NCBI GenBank assembly: GCA_963970005.1
Contig: CAXAMN010023695.1
Span: 539,082-603,081 of the forward strand
Source of the DNA: Durusdinium trenchii
Taxonomy: Eukaryota; Sar; Dinophyceae; Suessiales; Symbiodiniaceae
Direction of reading: 5' to 3'
Length of the DNA: 64,000 nucleotides
Positions within the stretch are counted from its first letter, which is position 1. Each line of letters begins with the position of its first letter. The notes under the pieces were generated by a model. That model was not told the DNA's origin. It did no database searches and saw nothing but the letters and a program-made list of their open reading frames with translations. A program made the position numbers and the translations under genes. Positions 11,396-22,049 of the stretch are shown here, piece after piece.

Positions 11396-11974
11396 ATGTG
11401 TCTAAAAGCGGGCCACTTCAGTCCCACTAGAAAAGCATACGTACAAATGCACAACGGGGGACATCACAACTTCAGTCCTCGCAGCAGGCCGTCAAAGGCG
11501 ACCATTTTGTTGGGTTCAATCCAAGGATCCCCAGCTGGTGCATTACTGCACTCCGAAGCTGATGCGATGGAAAGAGACAAAATGGAGCGACAGCTCGTTG
11601 GCGCAGATCAATATGTATGGTTTGTCCTCCAGGGCCTAAAGCATTGCACTCAGGCCTTCGAAGGGCCAAACTTCCAAGTCCACTTGTCTAGCTTGGGAGA
11701 TCCTTTGGATATGTTTGGATCATCACTTCTTTGCCTCCGCAGCAGCTTGCGTGAATTGTGCTTGAGGTTGCTCCGTGCTGCCGGCATGAGCAAATGGTCA
11801 GCATGGTTGTGTTTCCAGACTTTCCCAGTACTGATTGCCGACCTCTCATCCGCGCCAGGCAACAGAGCATTGCCAAATGCCAGGAACTTGCGTGGAGAGT
11901 TGGCCCCTCAATGGCCTGGAGCATACGCTAAAGGTGGCCTCGGACTTTTTGATGCGCAAAGCATCAATGTGTAA
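11396..11974 (+). CDS. Hypothetical ORF, 192 residues
   Basis: An ATG-initiated single open frame with fairly even composition, including LVGADQYVWFVLQGLKHC and LRLLRAAGMSKW. There is no recognised domain, signal peptide or clear splice site at either end. It is longer than most chance frames here but could still be fortuitous or part of a decayed element. Confidence 0.3.
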   Translation: MCLKAGHFSPTRKAYVQMHNGGHHNFSPRSRPSKATILLGSIQGSPAGALLHSEADAMERDKMERQLVGADQYVWFVLQGLKHCTQAFEGPNFQVHLSSLGDPLDMFGSSLLCLRSSLRELCLRLLRAAGMSKWSAWLCFQTFPVLIADLSSAPGNRALPNARNLRGELAPQWPGAYAKGGLGLFDAQSINV

Positions 11975-13104
11975 CCCCCAACTGGAATCAAGATGAACAG
12001 AAATTATCCCTGTCGATCAAGTCACACCATAACGACCTGGCACCCCGACGACCCAAGGTCTCCTCTCCATTTGGCCTGCGACCAGTCCAGCGTTGAGCTG
12101 ACAAGGCTGGATGGGTTGAAGGGACGCGACGTCGCTTTCACGTCGAGCAACGGGGAAGTCTGCAAATGATCATAGTGGTCTTTGCTGGTGCAGTTGTATA
12201 TGAGGAGGTCTTGTACGGGCACTGTGAAGTGTGAAGCATTATGCACATATAGATGGACTCCAGACTTCTTTTTCTCCCCGACGTAGCCCAATTTGCCAGA
12301 CCCTCCCGCAGGCTATTGCTGTCCGCCAGGGCTGATCCAAGGACAGGATTGGGGTTTTGGTCAGAGGTTGCCCAACATGAGGTTGTACCTAGTGAGACTG
12401 AAACTGATAGAAAGACAGACAGTAGAAAATCCATCCCCTTTAACATGCTCAGAGACGCCTTCCAAACGGACGGGCAGAATATATATAATCAGACAGATCG
12501 ACAGAACAGAACTCTACCAGGGACGGCTCCTCTCGAGACTGTGAAATCGCCGGACCGGCCCAAAAACGCTGGAGCGTTCAATTGTATTTCAACTGCAACC
12601 CTTGGAAGAATGGCGCTGGAGCGTGTGATTGGAACAGCATGTGAACAAACGTTGCTCCGACCGAGAGACCGAAGTCGCAGGCTTGGCGACCTAGAAGGCA
12701 ACCGAGTGAAGACCTTAGAGACTCCAGATCGAGCGTCTCCGCTCGGTCTCCGCTCGGTGCCGAAGTGAGGTGCCAATGTTTGTGGCCGGAGTGGTCGCGA
12801 AAGCAGAGTGATCGCTTGGTCAACTTGGTGTTTTCCTGTGTTCGTTGGTCAACATGGATGGCAAGATTCCGACCTGGCCTCTGTAGGATTTTTCGGAACC
12901 ATTTTAAAAATAAGCAGGGGCACGGAAACAGGTGACGGAATTCATAAATCGTTAGCAGACCGGCTACGACTTCGATGCCGAAAGGCAGTTGAATCCGGTA
13001 CGCTTTAGTTGCCACAACGTTGACGTGCGTTCTGCATGTGGGTCCTTGACGTTGATGGTGGGTCGGAGCCGGAGCGGACCACGTTCTGCGCCCATCATAC
13101 TGGC
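11975..13104. other. No supported gene
   Basis: Several overlapping frames up to about 170 codons on both strands lack protein-like composition and splice sites. No repeats of note. Confidence 0.3.
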
Positions 13105-13205
13105 CCGATAGCGGGGTGGGGGGGTTTGTCGTCTCAATTTCGGGGGGGGGGCAGTATTTAAAAAATTTGGGGGGGTGGCTATTAGGGTGCCGGGGGGGGG
13201 GCGGA
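13105..13205. other. Cluster of G-runs
   Basis: Four runs of seven or more G within 100 bp (near 13115, 13142, 13170 and 13192), separated by short AT-rich spacers. The + strand could form a G-quadruplex; it may also be error-prone sequence. Confidence 0.6.
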
Positions 13206-13240
13206 CAAGCGGTTCTGGTTTTGGTTATCTAAATGCCTTG

Positions 13241-13487
13241 TCGTAGTACAGGTTTTGGCTAAAATCTTTCTCATTTTCTTGTAGCACAGGTTTTGGTTAA
13301 AATCCTTCTCATAGCACAGATTTGGGTTAAAATCCTTCTCGTAGCACAGGTTTCCTGTAAAAGGCTTTTCGTAGCACAAGTTTGCTTTAACACTGGTAGC
13401 ACAGGTTTTCTTTAAAAGGCTTCTCGTAGCACAGGTTTCCTTTAAGAGCTTTCTCGTAGCACAGGCTTCCTTTCAAAGGCTTTTCGG
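13241..13487. repeat. 30-bp tandem repeat, eight copies
   Basis: The word GTAGCACAGGTTT (or a one-base variant) recurs at 13243, 13281, 13311, 13341, 13371, 13396, 13426 and 13456, mostly 30 bp apart. Since 30 is a multiple of three, the - strand reads a ten-residue repeat (CYEKDFNPNL and variants) for part of the array, without a clear start or flanking gene. Confidence 0.85.
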
Positions 13488-13783
13488 GTTTAAAGTCAAA
13501 ACCTGGATCTTGACGGTCGTCAAATTTTATCTACATTCTAGTATAATTTCACTCGCGAACGGCCCGGTTCCTGGAGGCCCCACGCCCGGCTTTCGGTAGT
13601 GCTACAGGTTTGATTTTGCAAACACAGGCAGAGCAGCGCGACCTTTCACTTGCGCATAAAAGGGCCTACGGTATGTGGCCATGTACGTTCGACATGATTT
13701 CACGTCTAGCGCACCTTTACAAAATGCGAGTGCTCTGTTGCACTCCCCCTTCGCGACGCTCGCCAAACTCAGCTCAAGGCCCC

Positions 13784-14945
13784 TTACGGCGTCTTGCCGT
13801 GTCCTTGTGGCAACGTTACGTCGCCCTCAATTTCTAACCGATTCTCACTGATCCGGTCGTCATCCGGCCAGTCGTAGTCACAGGGTGTCTCTGCACTCCC
13901 ACTCAGCGATGGAGCTTGATTTGCTTCCATCAGCACTCCATAGGCACTGATTGCCTCCTGCTGCAGGCCCGGAGGTGGCGTAGGGCTCCATTCCATTGCA
14001 GCCTGCGGTGGACCACCTCCTTCTTGTCGATTGTAGCCTCGACAGGCTGATGCAGCACTTCCCAAGCTTCCATCTGCCTGCGCCCTTGTGGAGTCCGGGG
14101 TCGACCTATCCGTCGTGACCGTAGGCAGTGTTGACGAAATCGTACCGCTGCCACTCGATTCCCCTTCAGCCACTGCCGTCGCAATGTAGCACGGAGTTCC
14201 ATTGTCCGTGCGGCCCTCCACCAAGGTCAGCTGCAGTTGAGGGATTTCTGCTTCTGGCTGCTGTTCCAACATTATGGCCTGCCACATGTCGTTCCGATGA
14301 AACATGCGATTGCCGACCTGCACCCAATAAATGGGTTCAGATCCCGGTGGTCTCTCCCTCCTGCTCTGAGTCTGCCTGAAGTGCCAACCTCAATCCCTTT
14401 GGGATTCCAGACCGTCGCTCCATAGGCGGCATGGGAGGAGGAGGTTTTCCAATCCTCCCTGCTGTCCTGGTTTTTGCACCAGGATGTAGCGCTGTTGATG
14501 CGCTCGCCGTTGAGCCAATCGGTGGCCTCTCACCCAAAATCTGTGGTCCATCTGTGCTTGCTGATGACCTTGCAGACCTCTCCGTCGTCATCCCAGTACC
14601 AACTGGATCATGGATTCGTTGACGGCGTAGTTGCACAGCTTCATCCACTCTCATGTCCTGTGGAATCCGAAGATGTGGAGGCAATGTATGTTCTTCTCTC
14701 GCCCGCTCTCCAACTGTGCGTGTACCCACATAGTAGCTGGCTGCTTTTGCTCCATGCACCGGGCTGTGTAGCTCGAAGAACGTGTAGCCGTTCCATCTTC
14801 CCCCCACTTTGCTATGCATTCGATCCTCCCTTGTTGGAGGCTCAATCCATGAATCTTCCGAGGGTAAACCTGTTCATCCCGTAGTGGATACAAGCTGTGG
14901 ATTGGGTGGCATCTCCACCACCTGCCAGCGGTCTGTCGTGCCCGT
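13784..14945 (-). pseudogene. copia C-terminal extension, decayed
   Basis: Protein-like reading continues beyond the Pol stop in the same frame (DRWQVVEMPPNP, then a second TGA at 14874-14876, then WNGYTFFELHSPVHGA). Further on it appears in the other two frames (HRWTTDFG then TDWLNGERI; MFHRNDMWQAIMLEQQ). The last frame ends near 13784. The function of this extension is unknown. The interruptions show the copy is decaying. Confidence 0.5.
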
Positions 14946-17222
14946 TCATGGCACGTGAAATGGTGGGTGCCACCATGGCTCATGCGGCCTAGCCCTTGGT
15001 GGTCCACCATCATCAGCCTGCATCATCTTGATCATGGCTCGCGGGCGTGCGGTGGTAGTTTGGTCACCACCCGAACCTCCTACAGAGCCCTCTGGGCTAC
15101 TGTTGGGAAGGTTTGGTCCCTTGGCGGGTTCATTTTGGGCCCTCGCCACTTTTTTTCTGGTCTGCTCCGCTCTCATCTTTTCTTTTGTGTCTCCCACCAT
15201 GGGTTCATTTTGTGCCCTCATGGTGGTCTCACCTGCCTTGGGAGCAGGTCCCCCCAGGGATGGTTCATCTTCCCTAGCCAATTTTTTCTGAATCTTTCTC
15301 AGCCACGTGACCCCTGCAAGCATGAGTCCTAGAACTACCAAATCTACCAGCTGCGACTCAGCGCCACTAGCGAAGAGAGCCGCTGCACATAGTACTGCCA
15401 ACGCGCCCCTCATGATCGTCCAGTCATCCTCCTCTCGATGTTCCTGCTGCTTCGCCGTCGTCGTTTTCACCTGAACAGGATGCTGACTTCTGCTTTCCTT
15501 CATGGCGATCTGATTCACAAACGAGTCAAAGGCAGGTCCCATCAGCTGCTTGGTGAGGCCATCTGCAGGCAATTCCGCCCCCTTCACATGGTGTGTATGC
15601 CACCCGCTCACCTCGCACCCCACAGCTGCCCTCAGTCCTGCTGCACGGAGTCGGAGATGACGAGTCCTCCAAGCACCAACATCACCCTGGCACAACGCCA
15701 GTGCACTCTTGTTGTCACCATATAGTGACCTTCTTACGTTCTCCATGCCCAGGGCCTCAAGGAGAGTTGCAACCCCTTCGGCCTGCTGAAAGACCTCCGT
15801 GTAGGCCACCAACTCTGCCTCCGCCGTCGTGATGAACGGCTGCCGTGCAGAACTCCACAAAATGGGGCAGCCAGCTACCATCACAATGGTTCCATGGACT
15901 GACTTGTAGGCCTCTGCTGCTGGCGCAAACGATGCATCTGCATACGCCTCCACATCGGCCTCACCCCTTGGAAACTTGAGCTCTTCTTTCTCCCCAAGCG
16001 GGTGTTCACCCACTTTCCTAAAGTTGATGCCCCTATCTGCAGTCTCCTTGAGGTATGTCAGAATTGCTTTCGCATGTTCACAGACTTCCTTCGGACGACG
16101 GTGCATTGCCCGGCTCAGCACTCCAGTCGCATGACAGACATCTGGCCTGCTTCTGCACGTGACCCACTGGAGCTCCCCCACGAGTGTCTGGGCTTCTCTC
16201 AATGTTGCAATGTCGAACTTCTCATCCTCCGTCTGCTGGAGTACTGTCCCCTTCCATCTTGACGGACCCATCACCCCTTTTTTATCACAGACGTCCAGGA
16301 TGTAGTCCCCCTGATGCAACTTGTAGCCATCACTTGTTCGATGCACTTGGAACCCACAGAACTTTAGTTCCTGCCCCACCTTTTCAAGTTTTTGGCCACC
16401 AGAACACTTTGAAATGGCTTCCACCTCATGAAGTAGTGCTTTTACCTCCTCAGTAGGTACCACCACAATGAGGTCGTCCACATAGGTTCGCAAGTAGGCC
16501 TTCACGTTGCCGTCCAGGTCCACAACCTTCCACACATTGGCTTCCGCTAACTGCTCCAGTCGTCGACCCTGTTCCCTGCACCTCCACGTTGCTTTTCTCA
16601 AGCACTGATTGCGGTGACAGGTCCAATCTTCTGGCGATTCTCTCAAGCCATACAGGGCTCCCTCTGCAGCCCACATTGTTCCAGGCGGCACAATCCCCAA
16701 CTGCACAGCCAACTGAGGTGGTTTCACAAGGGTGACCCGATGAGCTGCACTTCGCTTGGGTGCCTGCAAGAACGCACTCTTGATGTCAGTGGAACCACAT
16801 GTCCAGCCCCTCTGACTTGCGACCATCATCAACGCCCTCAGTGCCACAGCATCAATCCCTCCGGTTGTCACCGTCTCATCAGGTGTGCCAAAATTTCCAC
16901 ACCCGACGATCCTTGCATAGTAACTTGCCCGGAATGATCTCGATGTAGAGCCAGACTCCACCAGCATCTTCACCTCCCCAGGTGTCTTCCTCATCAGCTT
17001 GGACATCATCCTCTCCACCGCCAGGTTCCCCATTGCGATCTGGTGACGGGGGTTGTGCCTGATCATCAAACACCTCCCATAACTCCGCTGCTTCCTTGAG
17101 TTGGTTAGCAATGGAGTGCGGGTTTTCTTGATGTAGCAGTTCCACTGCATCTTGACCATCACGCTCAGGACGACTCCCTTCCGGTAGGACACCACCAGGG
17201 CCGCCGTTCCCAATGGCCTCAA
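14946..17222 (-). CDS. pol: copia reverse transcriptase-RNase H with C-terminal membrane segments
   Basis: An uninterrupted frame of 758 codons. RT: TDIKSAFLQAP with the first catalytic Asp at about 146, YGLRESPEDW near 191-200, and YVDD at 247-250. RNase H: YADAS (Asp about 429), TTAEAEL (Glu about 468/470) and YGDNKSA (Asp about 503), then the conserved end HHVKGAELPADGLTK. After RNase H there are about 200 extra residues with two hydrophobic segments (about 604-620 and 625-641), then a basic, proline- and glycine-rich tail. All visible RT and RNase H catalytic residues are present. The frame ends at a TGA (14946-14948) in a place where the reading continues past it. The N-terminal 60 residues may include sequence upstream of the true RT start. 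Confidence 0.85.
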   Translation of the reverse strand: MRPLGTAALVVSYRKGVVLSVMVKMQWNCYIKKTRTPLLTNSRKQRSYGRCLMIRHNPRHQIAMGNLAVERMMSKLMRKTPGEVKMLVESGSTSRSFRASYYARIVGCGNFGTPDETVTTGGIDAVALRALMMVASQRGWTCGSTDIKSAFLQAPKRSAAHRVTLVKPPQLAVQLGIVPPGTMWAAEGALYGLRESPEDWTCHRNQCLRKATWRCREQGRRLEQLAEANVWKVVDLDGNVKAYLRTYVDDLIVVVPTEEVKALLHEVEAISKCSGGQKLEKVGQELKFCGFQVHRTSDGYKLHQGDYILDVCDKKGVMGPSRWKGTVLQQTEDEKFDIATLREAQTLVGELQWVTCRSRPDVCHATGVLSRAMHRRPKEVCEHAKAILTYLKETADRGINFRKVGEHPLGEKEELKFPRGEADVEAYADASFAPAAEAYKSVHGTIVMVAGCPILWSSARQPFITTAEAELVAYTEVFQQAEGVATLLEALGMENVRRSLYGDNKSALALCQGDVGAWRTRHLRLRAAGLRAAVGCEVSGWHTHHVKGAELPADGLTKQLMGPAFDSFVNQIAMKESRSQHPVQVKTTTAKQQEHREEDDWTIMRGALAVLCAAALFASGAESQLVDLVVLGLMLAGVTWLRKIQKKLAREDEPSLGGPAPKAGETTMRAQNEPMVGDTKEKMRAEQTRKKVARAQNEPAKGPNLPNSSPEGSVGGSGGDQTTTARPRAMIKMMQADDGGPPRARPHEPWWHPPFHVP

Positions 17223-18177
17223 CTCCCCCCCAATGTCGCTGTGCGACGCGGCCTGACAGCTACTGTGGTTCGGAACCCGTGCCCGTCCGTCATCACCCAG
17301 TAGGCCCCTGCCGATGAAGCCATACCTTCTGCTGGACCCATGACAGTTGCCTCAATCATCGGATGCTTCCATGCATCCCAGCGGCGATGCCAGGTTTTCG
17401 TCCGAACCATAGCTTTGCAGCCATATGGAATTAACCTCGGCAGATCCAGTCCAAAGGCCCCCAGTTGTCCACGATGTCTTTTCTTCCGCTGCATGCCTGA
17501 GTGCTGTGGGCCAATCACGGATGGGCAATCCAGCAGACTGGTGTTCCCGGTCGGCTCATCTCCAGCAGTAAAGCAATGCTCCAGATCTCTTGCCGTAGTC
17601 CACTCCCGAAATCGCTTCGATACAAATTCTTTTGCCCGATCGGTCTTGATGCGGAACACCGGCGCCTGAAGTGCACGATACCTAGCAAACAGCTTTGATG
17701 TTGCAGCGATCACCGTCGCCTCCTTGCGATTCAACAGAGGTGCTGCCAGTGTAAGGTGCTTCACTCCCACATCCTTGAGCTCAGCTATCTGCTGTTCAAA
17801 CGATGCCAGTTTCACCTCCGCCTCACGCACCACTGCCTCATCACTGTCTCCTTTGAATGGGTTTGGATCTTGAATATCTCTTGCCGATCTTGAAATGTGT
17901 GCTCAGCACCCTCCTCGGCATCCTCCACCAAATCATTTGGCTTCCAGCCCCAGATCAGTGGCTTGTCATGGCGGACAGGTACCGTCACCGTAGTCACCAA
18001 GAAGTATCTCGGTTGCCCCATATCTTGGTCACATCCTGGTGCAAAAGGTCCAGCCACATCCACCGCCATCGTAAAGGCATTGGAAATTGCTGTCGAAGTC
18101 GTGGACGATCTCTTCCAGCTCCACGAAGGCACTCCCGACAGTCTCTTCGATGTGGCGACTTGAGGTTCTACATACAA
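17219..18177 (-). pseudogene. copia integrase (two frames)
   Basis: 17812-18177 carries the first catalytic region (AVDVAGPFAPGCDQD, then YFLVTTVTVP). 17219-17833 carries the second (IKTDRAKEFVSKRFREW) and the following Glu region (SGMQRKKRHRGQLGAFG, altered). These correspond to the D, D and E regions of retroviral-type integrase that join cDNA to target DNA. The frame change falls near 17815-17840. Confidence 0.7.
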
Positions 18178-18180
18178 CAG

Positions 18181-19625
18181 TTAAAGATCAGCCCAGTTCC
18201 CTGCCCCTTCTCTGTCCCCAGTTCCAGTTCCCTCCCCGTTCCCTGTCCCCAGTTCCCTGCCGCTAGTTCCCTGTCCCAGTCCCTGCCCCCAGTTCCCTGT
18301 CCCCACTTCCCTGTCCCAAGTTCCTTGATACCATGCCCAGTTGGTGTCCTCCCTGACGGTCTTCACCTTGGGCAGAACAACACTTCCCACTCTTCGCCAA
18401 GGGTCCACCACCGTCTGTTTCAAGCCCACAGCCCATGCAGCCAGGCCCTTCAACTCCATCAGTCCCTGGTCCAGGTGTGTTGGCCATGACGTTGATGATC
18501 TGCTGTCCCTCAGTCCATCCAATTGTATCACTTCTGGTATGGATGACCATAGGCATGTTGGTTTCTTCCTTGCATGACCCAGTGCTCCTTGATCAACTGA
18601 GATTCTCCTCAACTTCAAGTCCTTCTCCAGCACTTGTGTCACCAACGGCCATACCGTGAATGTAGGCATGTTGTCCCCCGTGGCATTTCCACCATGAATT
18701 CAGTCTCCCCCGGATTTGCTGACTCACACCGTTCTGCCAGCGCCAACGTCCTCAAGAGCAACTGGGTGTCCGTGTCCACCAAGGTCCGCTCATGTGGCTT
18801 CAAGTCACTTTTGCCCCACCTCCCAGGGCCTTCCCGATCTCGTACTTGCCGAGGTCCACCATCTTCTCGAAGGCGAAGAACAGAGACCGACCTGCATGGT
18901 GGGCCAGCCAGGAACGTTTTCACCTTGCCTGACCTTGCCACGTCCATCAAGTATGCCATTGTGGAGTCGTTCAACAGGTCTTGGTTCTGGAGAATGTCTA
19001 CATTCACAACCACCCACCCTGTAGGAACCCTCTTCGACCACCACGACGGCTCAGGCCCACAGAACAGGTTGAGGACTACATGATCTGCCTTCTCAATGCT
19101 CCTCCTCATTCTTCTGTTCCATGCGATCTCTGCTGATTTGACTCCAGGTCGAATTGCCAGCTTAGCCAGATGCTCCAGTGGGACTGCTGGGAACTTCTCC
19201 TTCAGCATGTTCATGTCCAACATGAAGTCCTCAGCGTGCATCTCATGGCCTCCATGGATCAGTGCCTTCACCACACCATGGATCTTCTTCTCCTCCTCCA
19301 AGCACGCCGTCAGTCGCTTGCCATCCTCAGCCGAGACATACGGGCAAGTGGCGACAACTTTCACTGTCAATGTTCCCGCTCTCGGATGGCGCAACCGACA
19401 TTGGCCAGGTCGCCAGTCAATGACTCCGCCCTGTGCTACTAGTTCTCCAAGTGGCATTATCGTCGCCACGTCGCCATCGTTGGTCAATAAGACCCCACTC
19501 TCAGTTTGGCGCAAGATGCACTCACCAGTTGCGGTTTGCGCAACTGTTTCTCCTGCATTCCTGCGGCATCGGTGCCCGCAGGATGTGCGTAGCTCCCGAG
19601 TCCAGCAGCGCCCCACACCCCTCAT
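18181..19625 (-). pseudogene. copia polyprotein segment with C5-methyltransferase-like domain
   Basis: Two frames, 18639-19625 and then 18181-18669. After the protease come an SAM-site-like motif (VVLNLFCGPEPSWW), an acidic strand (VVVNVDI), a motif-IV-like string with the Pro-Pro-Cys signature (KTFLAGPPCRSVSVLR), and FMVEMP where C5-methyltransferases have ENV. The second frame contains VDQGALGHARKKPTCLW. This order resembles the N-terminal half of a C5 cytosine methyltransferase fold, but motif spacing is loose and the ENV Asn is missing. It may be a diverged or non-catalytic relative. The domain lies between protease and integrase, which is not where classical copia elements carry anything. 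The end of the second frame passes through a minisatellite. Confidence 0.55.
18188..18340. repeat. 14-bp minisatellite inside the copia polyprotein
   Basis: About ten imperfect copies of AGTTCCCTGTCCCC between the methyltransferase-like and integrase segments. On the coding strand it reads as a Gly/Thr/Asn-rich tail. Probably an expansion after insertion. Confidence 0.85.
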
Positions 19626-20124
19626 AGGTGACCTTCGCGATGATCGCCCTGATCGCCGGCTGCGGTGCTCTCAATGACCTCAGGAGTGATGTGACCTCAC
19701 CTATGAGCTCACTTGGTGTTGACTTCCCTCCATCTCCACTGGTTGAAGGTTTGCCACTTGGCCCTGCGCCTGACGTCACCGTCATGCTTGAGCTTTCCAC
19801 ATTTTCCACTGTTTGTGAGCTCCCACTCCCCCCTCCAGCACTATCACCGGCTGGTGTAGTTCCGGAGGTCACTGTTGTAGACGATGTTGTCGTCGTCTTA
19901 TCGAGCTCTGAGGCTTGCCTTTTCCAGCTGCCTTGCCCTTGCCTTGTTGCTGTTGTGGTCCTTGCCCTCCTTGGTGTCTTTGCCTTTGCCCTCTGTCTTC
20001 TCCGGCGACTTTGTCTTGTCACCTGCAGGACATTCATGCTTGCGATGACCCAACGATGAGCGGTCATTCTTGTCCTGAACACCAGTCCAGTCACGTCCAA
20101 ATCTGCACGATGCGCCACGTGCAC
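19522..20124 (-). pseudogene. copia aspartic protease segment
   Basis: The C-terminal part of this frame reads CGALLDSGATHILRAP, with the DSGATH active-site motif of retroviral-type aspartic proteases. The frame then stops shortly after. The expected continuation (TATGECILRQTESG, then IMPLGELVAQGG) is found in the overlapping frame of the next segment, so one frameshift lies between about 19540 and 19580. Confidence 0.7.
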
Positions 20125-21160
20125 AACCCGCAGCGGTGCACCAATTTCTGCGCGCCACCTTTGTCGCAGGCTTCTCGGAGTTCTGTTGAAGCTGCCTCAC
20201 TTTCGCTTCAGGTACTTCTTTGCGATCCCCTGTCAACGCTGCAGTGGTCAACTCCGCTTGCAGTAGTTGGGCAAATCGCGTTACCACACTTTGCTGTGTG
20301 GTTGCGTCTCTAAGTTGTTGGAATGCCTCCAGGATTGCACCCTGAAGTTTATCTGTGGCTCTTTGTTGAGGATCTGCCTGCATATTGAGTCCAATGCCCC
20401 AATCTGCAGCACTGGGTCTGGCAGTGTGACTCCCAACTCCACCGCTCTTGCCACATTCCGAGACCAAAGGCGCAGCTTCTCCACTCCATCCGGCGGGGAC
20501 ACAGCCGTCTCCGGTGTCGTCAGTGCTCGAAGAAGTCCTGATTTCTCACCGAGTCCTCCTGGTTGAAACCTTTTCATGACCTCGAGCATAATGGATGCCG
20601 CCGTCAGCTTCCTGTTCGCAATGATGTCTGACTTGATCGATGATGGCAGTGCAGCCAGCAACATGCTTGTCACACGCCCTTCAAGCCTCGTGGCATTTGG
20701 CTTCACTTGTGCATCAACTTCCAACCGAGTCAAGGCATCCGACGACAGCCACACCTTGTAGACTGCATTCACCTCATTCATGAGTTGCGTCCACCAGCGT
20801 GCTGCCCCACCAGAAACGTCCGATCAGTGGCTCAATCTCCGTGATCCAATCCCCACACCTGAGGGCTGCCTGAGGTGTGCTTTCATCTGGCAACTTGGGG
20901 AGGGTCACATTGATTGCCCTCAGGTCATCCTTCGGCTCATCTTTTGCAGTGAGGTCTGGATTACTTGCACCCCACTCGAAGTTGGCTCCTCCCCCATCAG
21001 GCTTCTTCACTTCGGCCAACATAGGTGGAGGCGGCGGAACATAGTCATGGCTTGGTTGCTGCGCATCTGCATGCACCAATTGAAATAACAACAAATCAAC
21101 CACCCCCTCTTGTAACAACAACCTTTCCGGTGACTTTTGTAAAGAACATAGTCTTTCCAA
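19898..21160 (-). pseudogene. gag: copia gag region (three frames)
   Basis: Three overlapping - frames make up one gag. 20774-21160 has a proline stretch (YVPPPPPMLAEVKKPDGGG) and then LPKLPDESTPQAALRCGDWI. 20281-20781 continues with NAVYKVWLSSDALTRLEVDA and a helical region, resembling the gag of copia-like elements. 19898-20467 ends in a cysteine/histidine cluster with three Cys, one His and one Cys (CTAAGCARGASC, then HRKHEC) that may bind nucleic acid, followed by a lysine-rich tail. The frames differ, so at least two indels have accumulated. The capsid role is inferred from position and family. Confidence 0.7.
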
Positions 21161-22049
21161 CTTCTTTGCTATTGTTTGGGTTTGATGCCCCCTCCTTATT
21201 CTTCCGAGAAAATTTTCCCCCCCAATTGAGTTAACAAAAACAACCTTTTACTATTACTATTTTTACATTTGTTGTTACCACGTGCAATTGTAACGAGATG
21301 GACTATCACTGGACAAACGTAGAGCTTCAATTCTATACTCTATTTGTGACCTGAATGTGCTCACACACATTTTGAAGCCACCTTCCTGAAGTCTGCGGGA
21401 CAAAACCCGCAGCGCCGTTAGGCTGGGCACCGGCATGCTGCAACTGTTGTTCCATGGAGTAGATGGAACATATTTTCCAAGAGATGGCATAAGGACACCG
21501 TGGTGGATCTCTGCTGCATTTGCTAACAGTGGTCTATCTAAATTAGTTGGGCAAAACTAGATGTGACTTACCCACGGACATGCGATGTTTTCACCTGTAG
21601 TTAATGTAGTCTTCTTGTTCCGAGTCGTAACGCCAAGAGCTACTTGTAGCATCCTTCCTAGCGTCCGACTCCTGCAATTGCGCCATGGTGGCCTGATCCA
21701 AGCCTTCTCCCGACGAAGGCGCCAGCTCACATTGCCAACCAACCAGACAGGGATACTATGAGGATTTCGTTCCTCACCTTGGAGACGCCTTTTTACACCG
21801 TCAGTGAGGCCTCCATCCGACAAGCGCGGAAGAAGAGTCAAGCCGAAATCGTTTGGGAAGATCTCGACGATGCTGTCGTTGCAGCTCGCAACACCGCAGT
21901 GTTGCAAGCGACGCAAGCACTGTGACGGGTCGCTGTGCGGTAGAAATCCAAGCTTGCGCCGCTGTGCACGGGTGCGGGGTCCGGGTGTCATTATGAAGTG
22001 GGATTCGTGTAAACGTTGCTGGGGAGGGCCCAACGTAGTAGGCGGGGGG
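21161..22049. other. Flank upstream of copia gag; candidate - strand exon
   Basis: No terminal repeat matching the other side of the element was seen. A - strand frame (22033 down to about 21572) of 150 codons is followed by a perfect GTAAGT donor (reverse complement of 21566-21571), so it might be an exon. Its phase did not fit a join to gag. No domain recognised. Confidence 0.3.

Larger units (their letters stand above)
13784..21160 (-). mobile_element. Ty1/copia-class retrotransposon, frame-shifted
   Basis: On the - strand the order is gag, aspartic protease, methyltransferase-like domain, integrase, reverse transcriptase and RNase H, then a long C-terminal extension. Integrase before RT is the Ty1/copia order, and the RT motifs YGLRESPEDW and YVDD are of copia type. 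The coding sequence changes frame at least six times and carries in-frame stops, so this copy is not functional as it stands. I compared the flanks (13.2-13.8 kb and 21.2-21.7 kb) by eye and found no matching long terminal repeats. They may be lost, diverged or further out. Confidence 0.85.

Noticed and set aside
13200-21700. Long terminal repeats of the copia element
   Set aside because: I compared 13.2-13.8 kb with 21.2-21.7 kb by eye and saw no shared block; a computed self-alignment would be needed to be sure.
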